Part shown: positions 8,712 through 17,284 of the stretch, piece by piece
Numbering within the stretch: position 1 is the stretch's first letter
How the letters are laid out: every line of letters starts with the position of its first letter
Assembly (NCBI GenBank): GCA_002391675.1
Contig: DGFM01000017.1
Coordinates: 178,116 to 219,815 of the forward strand
Source of the DNA: Cloacimonetes bacterium UBA3900
Lineage (GTDB): Bacteria; Cloacimonadota; Cloacimonadia; Cloacimonadales; Cloacimonadaceae
DNA: 41,700 nt
Reading direction: 5' to 3'
Notes under the pieces: generated by a model
Databases searched by the model: none
Told to the model about the DNA's origin: nothing
Seen by the model: only the letters and a program-made list of their open reading frames with translations
Made by a program: the position numbers and the translations under genes

Positions 8712-10466
8712 ATGACCACAGGTATTGTAACAGGAATTATTGCCAACCTGGTTCACGTCGAGGTGGACGGTCCCGTTGCACAAAACGAGATTTGCTACAT
8801 TGATCTCGACGGCGTGAAACTGAAGGCAGAAGTGATTAAAGTTCAGGGTAATATCGCCTATACACAGGTGTTTGAAAGCACCCGCGGGCTTAAACCTGGC
8901 TCACCGGTTGAGTTTACCCAACGCATGCTTGAGGCAAAGCTGGGGCCGGGAATGCTTTCCAAGATCTATGATGGGCTCCAGGACGACCTTCATAAGATGG
9001 AAGGGCTGTTCCTGAACAGAGGCGAATATACCGATCCCCTGGACGAGGATAGCACCTGGGATTTTACTCCGATCGCAAAAGAAGGAGACAACGTTATTGC
9101 TGGAGATTGGCTGGGTGAAGTGCCCGAAAACTGGATCCCACACAAGATCATGGTTCCCTTCAGCATGGACGGTAAATACAAGATCAAAAGCATCGCCGCC
9201 AAAGGGAATTACAAGCTCACAGATACCATCGCTACATTGGAAGATGAAGACGGTGGGCTGCATGAAGTGAGCATGGTGCAATATTGGCCGGTGAAGCTGC
9301 CGATCAGAGCATACAAAGAAAAGCCACGTCCCTTTAAAATGATGGAAACAGGCGTGCGCACCATAGATACCCTCAACCCCATCGCTGAAGGTGGAACCGG
9401 CTTTACACCCGGACCTTTCGGAACAGGGAAAACAGTGTTGCAGCATAGCATCAGCCAAAACGCAGAGGCTGATCTGATCATCTTTGCCGCTTGCGGTGAG
9501 CGTGCCAACGAAGTGGTGGAGCTGTTTGTGGAATTTCCCAAACTCGATGACCCACGCACGGGACGCAAGCTGATGGAACGCACCATCATCATCTGTAACA
9601 CCTCAAATATGCCGGTTGCAGCTCGTGAAGCCTCTGTCTACACGGCTATGACTATCGCCGAATACTACCGCAGTATGGGGCTCAAAGTCCTGCTTTTGGC
9701 AGATAGTACCTCACGCTGGGCTCAAGCTCTGCGCGAAATGAGTAACCGTATGGAAGAGCTTCCCGGACCGGATGCCTATCCCATGGACCTCCCTGCCATT
9801 ATCTCAAACTTCTACTCTCGCAATGGATACGTGTATCTCAACAACGGCACCCCGGGCTCTGTCACCTTCATCGGAGCCGTGTCTCCCGCAGGTGGAAACC
9901 TGAAAGAACCCGTAACCGAAGCTACCAAGAAGACAGCGCGCTGCTTCTATGCCCTCTCTCAGGACAGGGCAGATTCCAAGCGCTACCCCGCCGTTGACCC
10001 CATCGAATCCTATTCCAAGTATCTGGAGTATGAAGAGGTGCAGGAGTACCTGAACAACAACATCTCACCCACCTGGGTGTCAGACGTTTACGAAGCCAAA
10101 GACATCCTGCTCAGAGGAAAGGAAGCCGGCGACCAGATCAACATCCTGGGCGATGACGGCGTGCCCCTCGTCTATCACCAGAGACTGTGGAAGAGCGAGC
10201 TCTTGGACAGGATTATCCTGCAACAAGATGGCTTTGATAAGGTGGACAAATCCACGCCCATGAAGCGTCAATGCTATATGCTGGAGCTGGTCTTGAAGAT
10301 CTGCAGATACGACTTTGAATTTGAGAGCTTTGAAGAAGTCCAGCCCTATTTCACCACCATGATCAACGCCATGAGACAAATGAACTATTTGGAATTCCAA
10401 ACAGATAGATTTAAAGAATATGAAACCCGCCTTAACGAAATAGTGGAAGAAAGGAGGGCAAAATAA
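8712..10466 (+). CDS. atpA: V-type ATP synthase/ATPase catalytic subunit A
   Basis: Catalytic nucleotide-binding subunit of the V1/A1 head. The P-loop GPFGTGKT begins at Gly234, with Lys240 and Thr241 contacting phosphate. The Walker B region (VLLLADSTSRWAQALREMS) and the A-subunit insertion between the N-terminal barrel and the ATPase core (about residues 110-185) are visible, which separates it from F-type beta subunits. The length of 584 is normal. Its TAA overlaps the ATG of subunit B by one base (TAATG), implying coupled translation and matched A:B output. Whether it hydrolyses or makes ATP cannot be told from the sequence. Confidence 0.96.
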   Translation: MTTGIVTGIIANLVHVEVDGPVAQNEICYIDLDGVKLKAEVIKVQGNIAYTQVFESTRGLKPGSPVEFTQRMLEAKLGPGMLSKIYDGLQDDLHKMEGLFLNRGEYTDPLDEDSTWDFTPIAKEGDNVIAGDWLGEVPENWIPHKIMVPFSMDGKYKIKSIAAKGNYKLTDTIATLEDEDGGLHEVSMVQYWPVKLPIRAYKEKPRPFKMMETGVRTIDTLNPIAEGGTGFTPGPFGTGKTVLQHSISQNAEADLIIFAACGERANEVVELFVEFPKLDDPRTGRKLMERTIIICNTSNMPVAAREASVYTAMTIAEYYRSMGLKVLLLADSTSRWAQALREMSNRMEELPGPDAYPMDLPAIISNFYSRNGYVYLNNGTPGSVTFIGAVSPAGGNLKEPVTEATKKTARCFYALSQDRADSKRYPAVDPIESYSKYLEYEEVQEYLNNNISPTWVSDVYEAKDILLRGKEAGDQINILGDDGVPLVYHQRLWKSELLDRIILQQDGFDKVDKSTPMKRQCYMLELVLKICRYDFEFESFEEVQPYFTTMINAMRQMNYLEFQTDRFKEYETRLNEIVEERRAK

Positions 10467-11788
10467 TGACCAGCACTGCATTTCAGAAAGTATATACCAA
10501 GCTTACTCAGATCACTAAGGCCACCTGCACGGTGAAAGCCACCGGAGTGGGATTTGACGAATTGGCCACAGTGAGTGGACGTCTGGCGCAGGTTGTGAAG
10601 ATCATGGACGATTCTGTGACATTGCAGATCTTCTCCGGTACCGAAGGCATTGCAACCGATGCCGAAGTGGTCTTCTTTGGCAGACCGCCCACACTCAAAG
10701 TGAGCGATGATCTCGCCGGACGCTTCTTTAACGCCTATGGAGACCCCATCGATGGCGGCCCCGCTGTGCAAGGCAGAGAAGTGGAAATTGGCGGACCCTC
10801 AGTGAACCCGGTGCGCCGTGAAGAGCCTTCCGAGCTGATCGCTACCGGTATCGCCGGTATCGACCTCAACAACACCCTCGTGACCGGACAGAAGATACCC
10901 TTCTTTGCAGACCCCGATCAACCCTACAACCAAGTGATGGCGACCGTGGCGCTGAGAACCCATGCCGACAAGATCATCCTCGGTGGTATGGGGCTCTCCA
11001 ACGACGACTTCCTCTTTTACAAAGACACTTTTGAAAATGCCGGAATGATCGATAAGATCATCTCCTTTATCAATACTACAGATGATCCGCCAGTGGAGCG
11101 TCTGTTGGTGCCTGATATGGCACTCACCGCGGCGGAATACTTCGCCATCGAAAAGAACGAGAAGGTGCTGGTCCTGCTTACTGACCTCACGCTCTATTGC
11201 GACGCTCTTTCCATCGTGAGCAACCGTATGGATCAAATCCCCTCCAAGGACTCCATGCCCGGCTCACTCTATAGCGATCTGGCGAAAATCTATGAGAAGG
11301 CTGTGCAATTCCCCGCCGGTGGCTCTATCACCATCGTGGCTGTGACCACTATCAGCGGCGGAGATATTACTCACGCCATCCCGGATAACACAGGCTACAT
11401 CACAGAAGGAAACCTCTACCTGCGCCGTGATACAGACATCGGTAAGGTAGTGATCGACCCTGCCCGCTCACTCTCACGTCTCAAAACCAAAGTTATGGGC
11501 AAAAAGACACGTGAAGATCACCCCAAGGTCATGGAAGCTTCCGTGCGCCTCAATGCAGACGCCACCAGAGCCAGAACCAAGATGGAGAACGGCTTTGAGC
11601 TGACAGACTACGATGAGCGCGCCCTGGCCTTTGCCAAGGACTATGCCAACGATATCCTGGCGATCGACGTCAACGTCGGCACAGACGAGATGCTGGATAT
11701 CACCTGGGGCTTGCTCCAGAAATACTTTACTGTCGAAGAAGTGGCCATTCAAGATGACTTGATCCAGAAATATTGGAAGAAGGCATGA
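10466..11788 (+). CDS. atpB: V-type ATP synthase/ATPase non-catalytic subunit B
   Basis: Alternates with subunit A in the hexameric head and helps form the nucleotide sites without catalysis. It lacks a Walker A lysine loop, as expected for B; the corresponding region reads GMGLSNDD. Conserved family text such as DLTLYCDALSIVSNRMDQIPS and PAGGSITIVAVTTISGGDITH is present. The length of 440 is usual. It is coupled to A by TAATG at the start and to D by ATGA at the end, and a good AAGGAGGG site lies just upstream of its ATG inside the A gene. Confidence 0.96.
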   Translation: MTSTAFQKVYTKLTQITKATCTVKATGVGFDELATVSGRLAQVVKIMDDSVTLQIFSGTEGIATDAEVVFFGRPPTLKVSDDLAGRFFNAYGDPIDGGPAVQGREVEIGGPSVNPVRREEPSELIATGIAGIDLNNTLVTGQKIPFFADPDQPYNQVMATVALRTHADKIILGGMGLSNDDFLFYKDTFENAGMIDKIISFINTTDDPPVERLLVPDMALTAAEYFAIEKNEKVLVLLTDLTLYCDALSIVSNRMDQIPSKDSMPGSLYSDLAKIYEKAVQFPAGGSITIVAVTTISGGDITHAIPDNTGYITEGNLYLRRDTDIGKVVIDPARSLSRLKTKVMGKKTREDHPKVMEASVRLNADATRARTKMENGFELTDYDERALAFAKDYANDILAIDVNVGTDEMLDITWGLLQKYFTVEEVAIQDDLIQKYWKKA

Positions 11789-12384
11789 GTCTAAAATTTC
11801 AATACAACAAGATCTCTCAGCTCAACTTGCAAAAGCAGTTGCAGATTCGAGAGAACGCGTTGCCCACACTCAAGAACAAGGAATCTGCCTTGCGTGTTGA
11901 GGTGAAGAAAGCGCGTGATGCTGCAGCAGCGAAGGATGTGGAGATCGCCAAGCGAAGCGAAGCCTTGGAGCAGTTTTTATCGCTCTGGGTGGAGTTCGAC
12001 CCCTCATTGATCAGCATCAAAGAGGTCAAGATCCGCACCCGCAGAATCGCCGGCGTTCGCACTCCCGAGCTGGAAAGCATCGAATATGATCTGACAAAAT
12101 ACAATCTTTTCAAAGCGCCTTCATGGTGGCTGGACGGCATCAGCATCCTCAAAGAGGTATCACAAATGCAGATCGAGCGTGAGTTTCTCTTGCGCAAGAT
12201 GACTCTTTTGGAAGAGGTGCGCAAGAAAACCACCCAAAAGGTGAACCTCTATGAGAAGGTGCAGATCCCAGCCTATGAAGAGGCCATCCTCAAGATAATC
12301 CGCTTTTTGGAAGACGAGGAAAACCTCTCCAAAGCAGCGCAAAAGATACTCAAAGGCCGCTTGGCACAGGAGGCTAACGTATGA
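11785..12384 (+). CDS. atpD: V-type ATP synthase/ATPase subunit D
   Basis: Central-stalk subunit that turns inside the A3B3 head. The 199-residue protein has the family's two long terminal helices forming a coiled coil, with a short middle part around residues 70-110. The start is the ATG at 11785, which overlaps the TGA of subunit B (ATGA) and has GAAGAAGG upstream; the TTG twelve bases earlier is unlikely. The stop overlaps the next ATG in the same way. Subunit F, its usual partner in the stalk, is not visible in this operon. Confidence 0.93.
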   Translation: MSLKFQYNKISQLNLQKQLQIRENALPTLKNKESALRVEVKKARDAAAAKDVEIAKRSEALEQFLSLWVEFDPSLISIKEVKIRTRRIAGVRTPELESIEYDLTKYNLFKAPSWWLDGISILKEVSQMQIEREFLLRKMTLLEEVRKKTTQKVNLYEKVQIPAYEEAILKIIRFLEDEENLSKAAQKILKGRLAQEANV

Positions 12385-14162
12385 TCCAGAAGATGAAGAA
12401 ATATCACTTTGTGCTGCATCATGCGGATTATAACAGCTTCCTGAAAGACCTGCAAAACCTGGGAGTGGTGCATATCATACGCAACGTCGATACCCCAAAC
12501 GAGACTCAGGTCAGGCAACTGGAGATGGTTTCCCGCTATACGGATGCCATCAAAATCCTGAAGAAAGCAGACACAGGGGCCGAAAAGAGCCAAAGCAGCA
12601 TGAGCACTAAAGCCATCCTTGATAAGGTTGAAGATGCCGTGAGGACACTGGATGAGCTGAACCGTGAAGAGGATATGCTGCGCAAACACATCAGAGACCT
12701 GAGCCCCTGGGGTTACTTTGATCAGGAACTGGAGGCCAAGCTGGAAGCTGCCGGCGTAATGGTGGACTTCCACACCTGCACCAAGAACAACTTCGATCCC
12801 GAGTGGCAGGAAGATTATACCGTCATCAAGATCAACGAGATAGCCGGTATCGTCTACTTTGTGGTGCTCTACCTGGACGAAAAGCCGGAGCTTGATTGCG
12901 ACACATTCACCTTCCACCAGTATAGCCTCAAAGAATATGAGGCTCAGCTGGCTCAATGCGAGCAGAAGCAGGCAGATGTCAATCAGTTCCTGGAAGATAT
13001 CGCCGCGGAAGGCATCTCACGCTTCCAGGAAGAGATTGCCTCCATCATGCGCGACCATGAGTTTGAAGACGCCACTCAACAGGCCATCGATGAAGCAGAT
13101 AACCACATCAAGGTCTTGGCCGGCTGGATTCCCACCACCAAGGTAGAGGAACTGGATGCTTATCTCAATGAGAAAGGCGTTATCCACTTCTCAGAGGACG
13201 CCAAGGCGGAGGATTCGCCACCCGTACAGCTGCGTAACAACTGGTTTGCCAGCCTCTTCGAACCCATAGGCAAGATGTATATGTTGCCCTATTACAACGA
13301 GTTTGACCTCACGCCCTTCTTTGCACCCTTCTTCATGCTCTTCTTTGGCTTCTGTAATGCAGACCTGGGCTATGGACTCGTCTTTATCGCCCTGGGCCTC
13401 ATTCTGAAGCATAAAGCCAAAGACAAGGCTGCCAAGAAAATCATGGATCTGGTGATTGTCTTTGGTGTGGCAAGTGTGATCATGGGCCTGCTGATGGGCT
13501 CGATGTTTGCCTTCGACCTCAAGGAGACCTTCCTCAATCCACTTGTACTGGTACGGGATAACGACCAAATCTTTAACTTCGCACTAATTTTGGGAGTGAT
13601 ACAGATACTCTTTGGCGTGGCAATCAACGTCGTTAAACAGACTGTCAAAAACAACTGGAAGTACAGTCTCGCACCCTTGGGTACCTTCTTATTGATCGCA
13701 TCCCTGGCGCTGTTGGGCTCCGAATTGCTTGATGCCGACATTTCAGCAATCAAACCTATTATTCCCTATACTCTGTACGGCGGTTTGGCTCTGATGATGC
13801 TCTTCAACCAACCCGGCAAAAACCCCATCGCAAACATCCTGAGCGGCCTCTGGTTACTATACAACGTGGTCAGTGGCTTCTTTGGTGACATTTTGTCTTA
13901 TATCCGGCTATTCGCTCTGGGAGTCTCCAGTGGCATCCTTGGTTTTGTGATCAACTCCATCGGTAGCCAGTTCTTGGATATCCCAATCGCCGGCCCCATC
14001 ATCTTCATAATTTTCATGATCATAGGACACTCCCTCAACATAGCGTTGGGAGCCCTCTCCGGCTTTGTTCATCCCATGCGACTCACCTTTGTAGAGTTCT
14101 TTAACAATGCGGATTTCCAAGGCCCTGGAATGGAATACAAACCATTTGGTCAAAAACAATAA
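12381..14162 (+). CDS. atpI: V-type ATP synthase/ATPase subunit I (a-type membrane subunit)
   Basis: Stator membrane subunit that forms the ion half-channels against the K ring. Residues 1 to about 300 are cytosolic and largely helical (peripheral-stalk contacts). From about 310 to the end there are about seven or eight membrane helices, starting with the conserved DLTPFFAPFFMLFFGFCNADLGYG and including GDILSYIRLFALG, whose arginine lies in the ion path facing the rotor carboxylate. The length of 593 is on the short side for the family but complete. The start overlaps subunit D by ATGA. Confidence 0.94.
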   Translation: MIQKMKKYHFVLHHADYNSFLKDLQNLGVVHIIRNVDTPNETQVRQLEMVSRYTDAIKILKKADTGAEKSQSSMSTKAILDKVEDAVRTLDELNREEDMLRKHIRDLSPWGYFDQELEAKLEAAGVMVDFHTCTKNNFDPEWQEDYTVIKINEIAGIVYFVVLYLDEKPELDCDTFTFHQYSLKEYEAQLAQCEQKQADVNQFLEDIAAEGISRFQEEIASIMRDHEFEDATQQAIDEADNHIKVLAGWIPTTKVEELDAYLNEKGVIHFSEDAKAEDSPPVQLRNNWFASLFEPIGKMYMLPYYNEFDLTPFFAPFFMLFFGFCNADLGYGLVFIALGLILKHKAKDKAAKKIMDLVIVFGVASVIMGLLMGSMFAFDLKETFLNPLVLVRDNDQIFNFALILGVIQILFGVAINVVKQTVKNNWKYSLAPLGTFLLIASLALLGSELLDADISAIKPIIPYTLYGGLALMMLFNQPGKNPIANILSGLWLLYNVVSGFFGDILSYIRLFALGVSSGILGFVINSIGSQFLDIPIAGPIIFIIFMIIGHSLNIALGALSGFVHPMRLTFVEFFNNADFQGPGMEYKPFGQKQ

Positions 14163-14187
14163 ATAATTAATAGAACTGGGAGGTTAC

Positions 14188-14643
14188 ATGCCCTACATCC
14201 TTGCTTGGACAGGAATATTCCTAATGGTTGGACTCGCCGGAGTCGGCAGCGCCGTAGGAACCGTTATGGGAGGCAACGCCAGCGTCGGTGCCTTGAAAAA
14301 ACGTGATGACATCTTTCCATACTGCTTGATCCTGAGCGCTCTGCCCGGAACCCAAGGCCTCTATGGATTTGGTGCTTTCTTCATCCTGCAGTCTCACATC
14401 ACACCAGAGATTACCTTGTTGCAAGCCAGTGCCATCTTCGGCGCAGGTTTGATCATGGGAGTCGTTGGTCTGATCTCTGCTATCCAGCAAGCCAAGATCG
14501 TATCCAACGGTATCGAAGCCTTAGGTAGCGGTAATGACGTTTTCACCAACACCCTCATCTTGGGTGTGTTGCCTGAACTCTATGCGATTATCGCTTTCGC
14601 TTCTTGCTTCCTTATCGGCGGCCTCATCCCCTCGCTTGCTTAA
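14188..14643 (+). CDS. atpK: V-type ATP synthase/ATPase subunit K (rotor proteolipid), Na+-type signature
   Basis: Rotor-ring subunit with four membrane helices (two hairpins) in 151 residues and a single ion-binding carboxylate, Glu130, in the second hairpin. Compared from memory with E. hirae NtpK, all listed Na+ ligands have counterparts: Leu52, Thr55 and Gln56 in LPGTQGLYGF, Gln101 in SAIQQAK, and Glu130 in PELYAI. This suggests Na+ coupling; it is inferred from the ligand set, not proven. GGGAGG lies 6 bases before the ATG. It ends the ATPase genes proper and is followed by a palindrome. Confidence 0.94.
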   Translation: MPYILAWTGIFLMVGLAGVGSAVGTVMGGNASVGALKKRDDIFPYCLILSALPGTQGLYGFGAFFILQSHITPEITLLQASAIFGAGLIMGVVGLISAIQQAKIVSNGIEALGSGNDVFTNTLILGVLPELYAIIAFASCFLIGGLIPSLA

Positions 14644-14669
14644 AGTAACATAACGATTGAAATTAATTG

Positions 14670-14689
14670 GGAGCTCCCGCGGGAGCTCC
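14670..14689. repeat. 20-base perfect palindrome after the V-ATPase K gene
   Basis: The sequence reads the same on both strands, is GC-rich around a central CCGCGG, and would form a 10-bp stem if it opened. It lies 26 bases after the K stop codon and 15 bases before the next ATG. No T-run follows, so a classic terminator is doubtful; a partial terminator, RNA-stability hairpin or dimer-binding site are alternatives. Confidence 0.7.
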
Positions 14690-14704
14690 TTATCCAAACA
14701 TATT

Positions 14705-15001
14705 ATGAGAAGAAATAAAGGCCTTTTTGAGCCCGAACCCATGCAAGAGCCGATGCCCCACAGAGGAAATCTGATCCTGACTTTCGGATTCCTGGGCTTT
14801 ATCACCTTAGGCATCCTGGGTGCTATCGCGTGGTATTGGGCTACGCGAGATATAGCCCTGATGAATATGGGGGTAATGGATGCGCGTGGCATGGACAAAG
14901 CTGTCTACGGACGCATCCTGGGAATAGTCTCCTCACTTGGGTGGGCTGCAGTTATTCTGATCTATATCTTTGCCAAAGGCCTCGCCATGGACGCCGCGTA
15001 A
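14705..15001 (+). CDS. Small DUF4190-like two-helix membrane protein
   Basis: A 98-residue protein with a charged, proline-rich cytosolic N-terminus (FEPEPMQEPMPHRGN) and two membrane helices at about 21-45 and 71-92. The layout PHRGN...LGFITLGILG...WYWATRD...GRILGI matches DUF4190-type proteins, whose function is unknown. I start it at ATG 14705; the TTG at 14657 would run through the palindrome and has no ribosome site, but ATG 14705 also lacks a clear one. It may be the last gene of the V-ATPase transcript or have its own start. No role in the ATPase is known. Confidence 0.7.
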   Translation: MRRNKGLFEPEPMQEPMPHRGNLILTFGFLGFITLGILGAIAWYWATRDIALMNMGVMDARGMDKAVYGRILGIVSSLGWAAVILIYIFAKGLAMDAA

Positions 15002-15050
15002 GGCACGCGCTTTTGCAAGTCCATTTATAAACCGTTAAGGCTTTTGTCAG

Positions 15051-15707
15051 TCAACGATACGGCTTGTAGAGCTGTGTCGGTTTCTTGATGTCCCTCTTGC
15101 TGATATTGGGAATGAGGGTCACAAACTTGAGCGCCTCTTGGAAGAGGTCTTCTATAGTACCTTCATTGCGAACAATCAGATCACTCATGGAGTGCTTTTC
15201 CTGGTCTGGCATCTGAGAGTCGATGCGCATCTGTATCTCGTCCGGATGCATTCTATCCCTGTGTTGTAGACGCATCCCCCTGACCTGAGGGGATGAAGTA
15301 ACCAGCACGATGTAGTCGAATCCTTCCTGCAAACCTGCTTCAAAGAGCAGGGGAATTTCAAAGGTAATGGAAGGGAGGTCCCAGTGTCTTTCCATCAGGT
15401 TTTGCATCTTCAAGAGGATGCCCGGATGTACGATAGAGTTGAGATAGCCCAGGTCCTCCGGACTGGCAAAGACGAGATTGCTCAGTTTGCGCTGTGAAAA
15501 CTGACCGTTTTCTAAAATCCTGTCTCCCCATCTCTGGGTGATTGCAGACATCACTTCAGGATAGCCCAGCACTTCGCGCGTGAGCATATCTGTATAAAAC
15601 ACTTTCTGTCCATAGCGTTCCAACGCATTGCAAAATACGGTTTTCCCGCTGCCGATGTTTCCCGTAACACCGATGATTATGGGGCGTTTTGGATCTGTAT
15701 AGTCCAT
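15051..15707 (-). CDS. coaE: Dephospho-CoA kinase
   Basis: Last step of coenzyme A synthesis: phosphorylates the ribose 3' hydroxyl of dephospho-CoA with ATP. The P-loop GVTGNIGSGKT lies near residues 13-23, and a central region (DMLTREVLG...LPSITFEIPLLFEAG) matches the CoaE substrate and lid parts. The 218-residue length is slightly above the usual 200-210. It is the final gene of the minus-strand six-gene operon and starts 3 bases after the diadenylate cyclase stop, with GAGG upstream. It converges with the small membrane protein gene across 49 bases that contain no obvious terminator. Confidence 0.92.
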   Translation of the reverse strand: MDYTDPKRPIIIGVTGNIGSGKTVFCNALERYGQKVFYTDMLTREVLGYPEVMSAITQRWGDRILENGQFSQRKLSNLVFASPEDLGYLNSIVHPGILLKMQNLMERHWDLPSITFEIPLLFEAGLQEGFDYIVLVTSSPQVRGMRLQHRDRMHPDEIQMRIDSQMPDQEKHSMSDLIVRNEGTIEDLFQEALKFVTLIPNISKRDIKKPTQLYKPYR

Positions 15708-15710
15708 TTA

Positions 15711-16454
15711 TTACCTCGCGTTATCTGATACTATTTGCATTAATTCTTCAAAAGCTATATTGGTACGAATCTGACCATCCCGAGCCACGGAAACCTGGCC
15801 GGTTTGCTCCGACACGATGATGGCGGTGGCATCGGTAAGCTCTGTGATACCGATGCCGGCAAGATGCCTCGTGCCAAAGCGTTTTTGATGTTCGCTCTTT
15901 TTGCTCAGGGGCAAAACCACCTTGGCAGCCAAAATGCGGTTGCCTCGTATGATGATGGCTCCATCATGCAGAGAAGAGCGGGGGTTGAAGATGGTAAGGA
16001 TGAGCCTGAGGGAGATATTGGCGTCCAAAGGCTCGCCGTTTTGGATAAACTCATTGAGTCGGCGGTTATTTTCCACAACGATAAGAGCACCGGTCTTGCG
16101 GAAAGACATAGAGCTCACTGCATCTACCAAAATAGTGGAAACAGAGGTGTTGTCCGTCTTTCGAAAAATGCCCAAGTCTTGCGAGAGCCTGAACCTGGCC
16201 AGGAAAGTCCTGATCTCCGGCTGGAAGATTATGAGCAATCCCAAGACCCAGTAGTCTCTGATACCACCCAAAAGTTGCGAGAGCATCTTCAGCTCCGCCA
16301 GGGAAGCTATCACATAGAGGGTCAAAAGCAGCAGTATGCCCCCAAACAGCTGATAGTTCCCGTTTTTGCGCACGATAAACAGCGCCTGATAGATCAAGAA
16401 TGCTATCAGTAGTATATCTATAATATCCCTGAATTGAGGGATAAGCCAATTCAT
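15711..16454 (-). CDS. cdaA: CdaA-type diadenylate cyclase (c-di-AMP synthase)
   Basis: Membrane enzyme that condenses two ATP into the second messenger c-di-AMP. Three N-terminal membrane helices (about 12-30, 36-56 and 66-84) are followed by a DAC domain from about 100. Catalytic DGA is at residues 164-166. The second signature reads Arg196-His197-Leu198 where DisA/CdaA proteins usually have RHR. The tail IIVSEQTGQVSVARDG is typical. The length of 247 is a little short of Gram-positive CdaA. It sits directly after folP, an arrangement known in Bacteroidetes, with ATGA overlap. The family call is firm; activity with RHL is likely but not certain. Confidence 0.9.
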   Translation of the reverse strand: MNWLIPQFRDIIDILLIAFLIYQALFIVRKNGNYQLFGGILLLLTLYVIASLAELKMLSQLLGGIRDYWVLGLLIIFQPEIRTFLARFRLSQDLGIFRKTDNTSVSTILVDAVSSMSFRKTGALIVVENNRRLNEFIQNGEPLDANISLRLILTIFNPRSSLHDGAIIIRGNRILAAKVVLPLSKKSEHQKRFGTRHLAGIGITELTDATAIIVSEQTGQVSVARDGQIRTNIAFEELMQIVSDNAR

Positions 16455-17284
16455 GAACCCGCCTCGATGAGTGCGTTGAGTATCGTGAAGAATTGCGCGT
16501 GCTCAAAGACATCATGCACTCTGATGATCTCCACCCGCTGCAGTGCCAATATCAGCGCCGAGGCCAAAGTACCGGCCAGCCGGTTTGTCACGGGTGAGGG
16601 ATGAATCTCATTGATAAAGCGTTTGCGTGAGACGCCGACCAGCCAGGGAAGCTCAAAGTGGGCCATCTTATCCATACCTGCGATGATCTCCAGATTGTGC
16701 TGTGCCGTCTTGCCAAAGCCCACGCCGGGGTCCAGGATTATCCTGTCCCTGGAGATGCCGTTGGCCTCACAAAAGCTGATCCGCTCTGCCAGAAAGTCGT
16801 TCACCTCGGCGAAGAGATCGTCATAATGCGGGTCTTCCTGCATGGTTTGAGGCTGCCCTTTCATGTGCATGAGTATAACCTTCACGTCGGGATGCTCTTG
16901 CAGGAAGGTAATCATTTCGGGATCATGGTTGAGCGCAGAGATGTCGTTCAAATAAGTAAGGCCATATTTATGAGCCATTTGGGCAGCTTGACTGTGGCGT
17001 GTATCCAGGCTGATCTCCATCTGCGGATACTTCTGATGCAGATGCTTCAAAATGGGCTCCAGCCTTCGAACCTCTTCTTCCGGGTCTACTTCCAATGAGC
17101 CCGGGCGGGTGGATTCGCCACCCAGGTCTATGATCTGAGCTCCGGAGGAGATAAGTTTATCCAAATGCGCTATAGCGTTGTCCAGCTCAAAAAACTGTCC
17201 GGAATCGGAGAAGGAATCAGGAGTGATATTGAGGATACCCATAAGGGTGGGAGTTTTGTAGTTGCGAAAAATGGTGTGTTTCAT
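16451..17284 (-). CDS. folP: Dihydropteroate synthase
   Basis: Joins p-aminobenzoate and hydroxymethyl-dihydropterin pyrophosphate in folate synthesis. Family signatures are all visible: MGILNITPDSFSDSG near residue 15, DLGGESTRPGS near 54-62, LNDISAL, DPGVGFGKT and the terminal RVHDV. The length of 277 is normal. It overlaps the TonB-like gene before it and cdaA after it by ATGA, so it is embedded in a tightly coupled operon. No other folate gene is in the window. Confidence 0.95.
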   Translation of the reverse strand: MKHTIFRNYKTPTLMGILNITPDSFSDSGQFFELDNAIAHLDKLISSGAQIIDLGGESTRPGSLEVDPEEEVRRLEPILKHLHQKYPQMEISLDTRHSQAAQMAHKYGLTYLNDISALNHDPEMITFLQEHPDVKVILMHMKGQPQTMQEDPHYDDLFAEVNDFLAERISFCEANGISRDRIILDPGVGFGKTAQHNLEIIAGMDKMAHFELPWLVGVSRKRFINEIHPSPVTNRLAGTLASALILALQRVEIIRVHDVFEHAQFFTILNALIEAGS

